Both the position numbers and the translations under genes were made by a program. From Acidobacteriota bacterium (GTDB lineage Bacteria > Acidobacteriota > Terriglobia > Terriglobales > Acidobacteriaceae): 64,000 nt of DNA. Shown here piece after piece: positions 60,488 through 64,000 of this stretch (within the stretch, counting starts at the first letter, position 1; each line of letters begins with the position of its first letter). The notes beneath the pieces are model-generated. The model saw only the letters and a list, made by a program, of their open reading frames with translations, searched no databases and had not been told where the DNA came from. The DNA lies in contig JABCZI010000001.1 in the NCBI GenBank assembly GCA_013289765.1, positions 1-64,000 of the forward strand, read 5' to 3'.

Positions 60488-61219
60488 TCAACCACGCGCA
60501 CGGGTGGCTTCAGGGAAATAAATCGTCCAACCCCGCTCCCGCGCGGTAATCTCGAGGTCGGGATTCGGATTGACCGCAAAACTATGTTTCGCCATCGCCA
60601 GCATTTCCGTATCCCAGCGCGAGTTGCCGAAGGCAGCGTCAATTTCTTTCCCAACAACATCGCGCAGGGCCAGCGGCTTGCCCGATCCTGAAGGCACGCG
60701 CACCAGGCGATCGGTGGCCAGACCGTTATCGACTTCCACTTTCGCCGCCAGAACCCGGCTCTCCGGGATGCCGAAATGCTTCATCGCGGCGCGGATCACC
60801 CACTCGTTCGTCGACGAAACGGCCCAGATCTCGCAACCGTTTTCGTGCAGCCGGCGAACCAGTTCGCGCATCTCCGGAAAAACCTGTCCGTCATAAAACT
60901 GGTCGAAGAAGCGGAACGCTGCATCCATTAACTTCAATTCCGAAACGCCGCGGTGCATCGTCACCATTTCGCCGCACATCGTGGTCTCATCGACTTCACC
61001 GCGCCGGTAGGCGGCATAACGGTCGCGCAGGGGACGATCCAACGCTTCAGAGACGATCCCGCCCTGCCTCAATTCCCAATCGAAAAATCGCTCCCCGGCG
61101 TCGCCCGACCACAAGGTGCCATCGCAGTCAAACGCCGCTACCCGCGGAGCAAGTCGAACAACCGATTCAAGAAATTCATTGGTGGCGGGAAGAAATGTTT
61201 GTACCTGCAAAGCGTCCAT
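60488..61219 (-). CDS. HAD-superfamily phosphatase (SerB-like)
   Basis: The 243-aa protein has motif I FDCDGTLWSGDAG, motif II AVSSTNEWVI and motif III near GNSRWDTEMLAMA with a conserved Lys before it. It is close to SerB/phosphoserine-phosphatase-like haloacid dehalogenases with a C1-type cap. The substrate is unknown. It lies downstream of mocA with 145 bp containing heptameric repeats, so it may have its own promoter. Confidence 0.88.
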   Translation of the reverse strand: MDALQVQTFLPATNEFLESVVRLAPRVAAFDCDGTLWSGDAGERFFDWELRQGGIVSEALDRPLRDRYAAYRRGEVDETTMCGEMVTMHRGVSELKLMDAAFRFFDQFYDGQVFPEMRELVRRLHENGCEIWAVSSTNEWVIRAAMKHFGIPESRVLAAKVEVDNGLATDRLVRVPSGSGKPLALRDVVGKEIDAAFGNSRWDTEMLAMAKHSFAVNPNPDLEITARERGWTIYFPEATRARG

Positions 61220-61266
61220 CTATCGACGATAACTTGCTTCGGGCCTTGCGCGCAACGCACGCAGAG

Positions 61267-61309
61267 GATTGTTAATTACTGATTGCCGATTTATTGATTG
61301 ATGATTCGG
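61267..61309. repeat. Heptanucleotide tandem repeats between HAD gene and mocA
   Basis: GATTGTT, AATTACT, GATTGCC, GATTTATT, GATTGAT and GATTCGG follow each other, six copies of a degenerate GATTNNN unit (one is 8 bp). They are A/T-rich in contrast to the surroundings. Confidence 0.7.
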
Positions 61310-61341
61310 AGAGACGCACAGTCGATCGAACCCGTTTTCTA

Positions 61342-61370
61342 ATCAGCATTCATCAATCAACAATCAGAAA
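61342..61370. repeat. Inverted copy of the heptanucleotide repeats
   Basis: AATCAGC, ATTCATC, AATCAAC and AATCAGA are reverse-strand units of the same family, so the segment 61267-61370 can fold into a long A/T-rich hairpin (TTGATTGATGA against TCATCAATCAA). It overlaps the last codons of mocA. Confidence 0.6.
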
Positions 61371-62008
61371 TTCTGCGAGGAGCGCGTCACGAGCCCAGCA
61401 TAATCTTCCGGGGTATTGATATTCACTGCCACCAATGGATCATCGACCGCAACGTATTGAATATGTTTCTGATGCCCATGTTCGATGTCGCGGGCCGTGG
61501 ACGTAGCCGGAACGCGCAGAAAGGCCTCAATCATTTCGCGGCCTATCAGGTATGGGTGACCATGCTTGCCGGAGAATTCTGGAATCACCGCCCAGATATT
61601 CTGCTCAGCGGTTGCGAACGCTTCGCGCAGAGCGTGAATGGTCACGCTGCTCACTGGGGGACGATCGACCAGCGTGACCATCGCCGCATCACGCCCGTGA
61701 TTCAGCACTTCACGCAGGCCCACCTGCAGCGAACTGAATTGTCCCCGGCTCGGGTCCGGATTCACCACCAGCGAAGCTCCGTCAGCATAAATAATGGGTG
61801 CCAGCGCTGCTTCATTCTTTCCCACGACAATCACGACGAACTCCGTGGCTCGCGTGAGTGAATGAATAGCTGCCGACAAGAATGTTTCGCTGGAAGGCAT
61901 TTGTCCGGCTGCTGTCGGAGGCCATGGCAATAAAGCTTTATCTCTCCCCATGCGCGAGGATTCGCCGGCAGCAAGGATCAAGCCAGCGAAACTGGGAGCG
62001 CGGCTCAT
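61364..62008 (-). CDS. mocA: Molybdenum cofactor cytidylyltransferase-like protein (MocA family)
   Basis: The 214-aa nucleotidyltransferase has LILAAGESSRMGRDKALLPW and the later acceptor region VTLVDRPPVSSVTIHALREAF, with HPYLIGREMIEAF in the C-terminal part. MocA adds CMP to molybdopterin for xanthine-oxidase-type enzymes. The xdhC-like gene just upstream, separated by heptamer repeats, supports a molybdenum-hydroxylase maturation role. A related role in other nucleotide-sugar families cannot be excluded. Confidence 0.85.
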   Translation of the reverse strand: MSRAPSFAGLILAAGESSRMGRDKALLPWPPTAAGQMPSSETFLSAAIHSLTRATEFVVIVVGKNEAALAPIIYADGASLVVNPDPSRGQFSSLQVGLREVLNHGRDAAMVTLVDRPPVSSVTIHALREAFATAEQNIWAVIPEFSGKHGHPYLIGREMIEAFLRVPATSTARDIEHGHQKHIQYVAVDDPLVAVNINTPEDYAGLVTRSSQNF

Positions 62009-62049
62009 GCTGCGAAGATAACAGGATCAAGGAGCAATTGTTGAATTTT

Positions 62050-62099
62050 GATTGCTGATTACTAATAGCTAATTGCTGACCCGCTAATTGCTAATTGCC
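62050..62099. repeat. Heptanucleotide tandem repeats between mocA and xdhC
   Basis: The series GATTGCT, GATTACT, AATAGCT, AATTGCT, GACCCGCT, AATTGCT, AATTGCC has seven units (one is 8 bp). It is the same kind of unit as in the gap on the other side of mocA. Confidence 0.75.
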
Positions 62100-62101
62100 A
62101 T

Positions 62102-62965
62102 TCACTCATCTTCATCAAGCGCCGCGTCCGGAACATCGACCGCCTCAGCCGGCGAGGCTTGACTGCGGAACCAACTCATGTGGGGTAAGCCTTCATCCGC
62201 GTGGCGGCGAATCGCAATCAACTCGGCGGTGATCGCGACCGCAATCTCTTCGGGTGTGACCGCCCCGATATCGAGGCCGATCGGCGCATGCACCCGATCG
62301 AATAGATGAGCCGGCACGCCCTCTTCCTGCAGTGTCTTCGAGATTTCGATCACTTTGCGTTTGGAGCCGATCATGCCAACGTAGCGCGCGCGAGTCTGCA
62401 CCGCCCAGCGCAGAATACGCATATCGTCGCGATGGCCGCGAGTAACTATCACAATGTAAGAAGCCTCGTTGGGTTCGAGCTTCGCGAGTGCTTCATCGAA
62501 ATCGAGAACATGCACTTCGCGAGCGGCGGGAAAGCGTTCTTTGGTCGCATAGGAGGCGCGGTCATCCGTGACAATCAATTCAAAACCAGCATGGGAAGCA
62601 ACTTTGCAAAGGTTGATGGAAACGTGACCTGCGCCGAATACATAAAGTAATGCTGGAGGTAATACCGGCTCAACAAAAACTTCCAGTGTGCCGCCGCAAA
62701 CCAGCCCAGTGTCGTACTTCGGATCCTGATTCAAGTCGAACTTCAAGGTCCGCGGCTTCTCCGATTCCATCACCTCGCGAGCCGCCTGCCACACGTCAGC
62801 CTCGACGCATCCCCCGCCGATCGTGCCGACGATCGAGCCGTCGTCGCGTACCAGCATCTTCGCCGTCTTAAAGGAAGGGATGGAGCCGCGCACGTTCACG
62901 ATGGTGGCTACGGCACCGCGGCGTCCCTGGCGGCGAAGCTCGACAATTTGCTCGTAGATATCCAT
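62102..62965 (-). CDS. xdhC: XdhC/CoxI-family molybdenum-hydroxylase maturation protein
   Basis: The protein of about 287 aa has an N-terminal XdhC_CoxI domain (RRGAVATIVNVRGSIPSFKTAKMLVRDDGSIVGTIGGGCVEADVW) and a C-terminal Rossmann domain (LLYVFGAGHVSINLCKVA, VIVTRGHRDDMRILRW). XdhC inserts sulfurated molybdenum cofactor into xanthine dehydrogenase or aldehyde/CO-dehydrogenase relatives. No such enzyme is in the window; it may be encoded outside. ATG 62965 is used instead of the TTG at 62980. Confidence 0.93.
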   Translation of the reverse strand: MDIYEQIVELRRQGRRGAVATIVNVRGSIPSFKTAKMLVRDDGSIVGTIGGGCVEADVWQAAREVMESEKPRTLKFDLNQDPKYDTGLVCGGTLEVFVEPVLPPALLYVFGAGHVSINLCKVASHAGFELIVTDDRASYATKERFPAAREVHVLDFDEALAKLEPNEASYIVIVTRGHRDDMRILRWAVQTRARYVGMIGSKRKVIEISKTLQEEGVPAHLFDRVHAPIGLDIGAVTPEEIAVAITAELIAIRRHADEGLPHMSWFRSQASPAEAVDVPDAALDEDE

Positions 62966-63038
62966 GCGGGTTGCGAACAACTTGCAGCTTTGATTATCAG
63001 GCGGTTAACAGGAGGGAGTCAAACGTTCGACAAGCAAA

Positions 63039-63065
63039 AGCCCCGGGGTCATCACTCCCGAGGCT
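63039..63065 (-). terminator. Terminator-like hairpin on the minus strand
   Basis: AGCCTCGGGAGT-GATG-ACCCCGGGGCT, with one mismatch and one bulge, is followed on the minus strand by TTTTGCTT. It lies upstream of xdhC rather than after a known gene, so it would end a transcript coming from the MITE-like element. Confidence 0.45.
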
Positions 63066-63075
63066 ATGCACTAAA

Positions 63076-63240
63076 CCAGTTGAGTACAACACGGTCCGTC
63101 AAACCAGTTTTATGGTTACGCGATTCGATGCTGATGTCAATATTTATTTAATGAGTGGCCGTACAGAAGGCGGCAGAGTCGAACTGCAATGGCTGATGAG
63201 CCACTCATTGGTTTGACGGACCAAGTCCAGTACCCACTGG
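63076..63240. mobile_element. MITE-like element with about 31-bp imperfect terminal inverted repeats
   Basis: The left end CCAGTTGAGTAC... runs into GGTCCGTCAAACCA; the right end is the reverse complement CCAGTGGGTAC... running into GGTCCGTCAAACCA. The inner 14 bp are perfect. The inside also has ATGAGTGGC/GCCACTCAT. There is no transposase and no clear target-site duplication. Confidence 0.5.
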
Positions 63241-63336
63241 CAACGCCTTCTAAAGCCTAGCCCGCCAACAGAATCCTACTCTGGAAATTGACCATAGCGA
63301 ACGATCTGGCGCAAGAAATCTGATTCAACATTCCGA

Positions 63337-63371
63337 ATTGGGAATTCCCAATCTTCATAAGTATGCTTATG
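63337..63371 (+). promoter_or_regulatory. Palindrome and dyad in the probable promoter of the oxidoreductase
   Basis: ATTGGGAATTCCCAAT covers a TTGGGA -35-like element (63338-63343). TATGCT 18 bp further on (63362) sits inside CATAAG-TATG-CTTATG. The position suits a repressor site for the gene at 63401. Confidence 0.4.
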
Positions 63372-63400
63372 ACAGCGCCCGAGTTTAGAGGAGAACGCGT

Positions 63401-64000
63401 ATGAAAGCAGTCCGCATACATCAATTCGGTGGGCCCGAAGTTTTGACCTACGAAGATGTCCCAGACCCTCAACCGCGCAAGGACCAGGTGCTGGTCCGCG
63501 TGCGCGCGTGTTCGCTCAATCATCTTGATGTCTGGGTGCGCAAAGGACTGCCCGGAGTGAAGCTGCCGCACATTCTCGGCAGCGATGCTGCCGGCGAAGT
63601 GGTCGAGGCCGGCGAGTACGTGAGCGGATTCAAGACAGGACAGCGGGTATTGCTGGCTCCCATGCACTTCTGCGGACGCTGTGAAAAATGTGTTGCCGGC
63701 CTGCAGAATCAATGCCGGGAATTTACCGTGCTGGGAAACGCGGTCGATGGCGGCAACTGCGAATTGATCGCTGCGCCCGCAGCAAATGTGATTCCGATTC
63801 CCGACTCGCTCGATTTCAACCAGGCTGCAAGCGTGCCGCTGGTGTTTGTGACGGCGTGGCACATGCTGGTCGGCCGAGCCGGCATTCGTCCGGGACAAAC
63901 GGTGCTGGTGCTGGGGGCCAGTTCCGGCGTAGGCATCGCGGCGATTCAGATTGCCAGGCTTTTCCACTGCCGCGTGATTACGACGGCAGGCGACGAAGCA
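63401..64000 (+). CDS. Zinc-containing alcohol dehydrogenase / quinone-oxidoreductase-like protein (cut by window edge)
   Basis: The frame is open from ATG 63401 (GAGGAG upstream) to the end of the window and is missing from the ORF track because no stop is seen. The first 200 residues show the MDR fold: MKAVRIHQFGGPEVLTYEDV, SLNHLDVWVRKGLPG, LGSDAAGEVVEAGEYV, the structural zinc cysteines CGRCEKCVAGLQNQC and the nucleotide loop VLVLGASSGVGIAAIQIA. It reduces or oxidises a carbonyl/alcohol or quinone with NAD(P)H; the substrate is open. Confidence 0.9.
   Translation, partial: MKAVRIHQFGGPEVLTYEDVPDPQPRKDQVLVRVRACSLNHLDVWVRKGLPGVKLPHILGSDAAGEVVEAGEYVSGFKTGQRVLLAPMHFCGRCEKCVAGLQNQCREFTVLGNAVDGGNCELIAAPAANVIPIPDSLDFNQAASVPLVFVTAWHMLVGRAGIRPGQTVLVLGASSGVGIAAIQIARLFHCRVITTAGDEA

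Larger units (their letters stand above)
62966..63400. other. 430-bp intergenic region with terminator-like hairpin, MITE-like element and promoter dyads
   Basis: From left to right it holds a minus-strand hairpin (63039-63065), the inverted-repeat element (63076-63240), the perfect palindrome ATTGGGAATTCCCAAT (63337-63352), the dyad CATAAG-TATG-CTTATG (63356-63371) and a GAGGAG ribosome site before the gene at 63401. The only plus-strand ORF (62971-63216) lacks coding character. Confidence 0.5.

Noticed and set aside
62971-63216. 81-codon plus ORF through the inverted-repeat element
   Set aside because: Composition follows the repeat, not a protein; no start signal and no family resemblance.
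1-64000. CRISPR array, rRNA operon, integron or prophage
   Set aside because: No regularly spaced direct repeats of 24-37 bp, no rRNA sequence, no integrase or transposase gene recognised in the window.

Overview
The window looks like a chromosomal segment of a soil-type Acidobacterium (class Acidobacteriia / Terriglobia). This is inferred from the moderately GC-rich sequence, a very large Oar-like TonB-dependent receptor with an N-terminal carboxypeptidase-regulatory domain, many small secreted proteins of acidobacterial type, and scattered intergenic palindromes of the TCATTCCGAG...GAGGAA kind. No phage, plasmid or complete insertion sequence is visible. About 62 protein genes and one tRNA (Gly, anticodon CCC) can be supported.

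Left edge (1-1900): the tail of a metallo-beta-lactamase-fold hydrolase, then a 2-isopropylmalate synthase homologue that lacks the usual C-terminal regulatory domain.

Main locus (1.9-22.5 kb): a leftward run of ten genes: TonB-dependent receptor, alpha/beta hydrolase, SDR dehydrogenase, acyl-CoA ligase, enoyl-CoA hydratase/3-hydroxyacyl-CoA dehydrogenase, thiolase, exported type-B carboxylesterase, Spinster-like MFS transporter, ACAD10/11-type phosphotransferase and a histidine-phosphatase-like protein. To its right lie a zinc alcohol dehydrogenase, a TetR regulator, and, divergent from the regulator, a long acyl-CoA dehydrogenase plus a CurA/PTGR-type reductase. The receptor promoter and the acyl-CoA dehydrogenase promoter share a 26-bp block (23 identical) that covers the -35 element and spacer of both. 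This ties the two transcription units into one probable TetR regulon for uptake, ester cleavage, CoA activation and beta-oxidation of a hydrophobic substrate. This is the most interesting system in the window.

Middle (22.7-43 kb): mostly single genes and small operons. They include secreted OB-fold-like proteins, a C45/phospholipase-B-like hydrolase, a FecR protein, an RsbW/RsbV pair, a creD gene split by a one-base frameshift, a glycosyltransferase carrying an in-frame palindromic insertion, a second Spinster-like MFS, an Xre/RES toxin-antitoxin pair, queF, an isochorismatase-like hydrolase, a lone HlyD adaptor, a TPR protein, a 5'-3' exonuclease, Hsp15, tRNA-Gly, an LLM oxidoreductase, a HugZ-like protein and a cold-shock protein.

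Right part (43-64 kb): a very acidic 55-aa protein missing from the ORF track, an M15 peptidase, a Tat-exported amidase, a thioredoxin-like protein, a transglutaminase, an ECF sigma factor with its zinc-finger anti-sigma factor, a GAF-like protein, a Slt-type lytic transglycosylase, lspA and an atypical Nramp transporter. A leftward series follows: xdhC, mocA, HAD phosphatase, IscU-like scaffold, BtuF-like protein, fRMsr-like GAF protein, DipZ-like thioredoxin and MutT. It suggests molybdenum-hydroxylase maturation and redox housekeeping. Heptanucleotide repeats flank mocA, and a MITE-like inverted-repeat element lies right of xdhC. The window ends inside a zinc-containing quinone-oxidoreductase-like gene.
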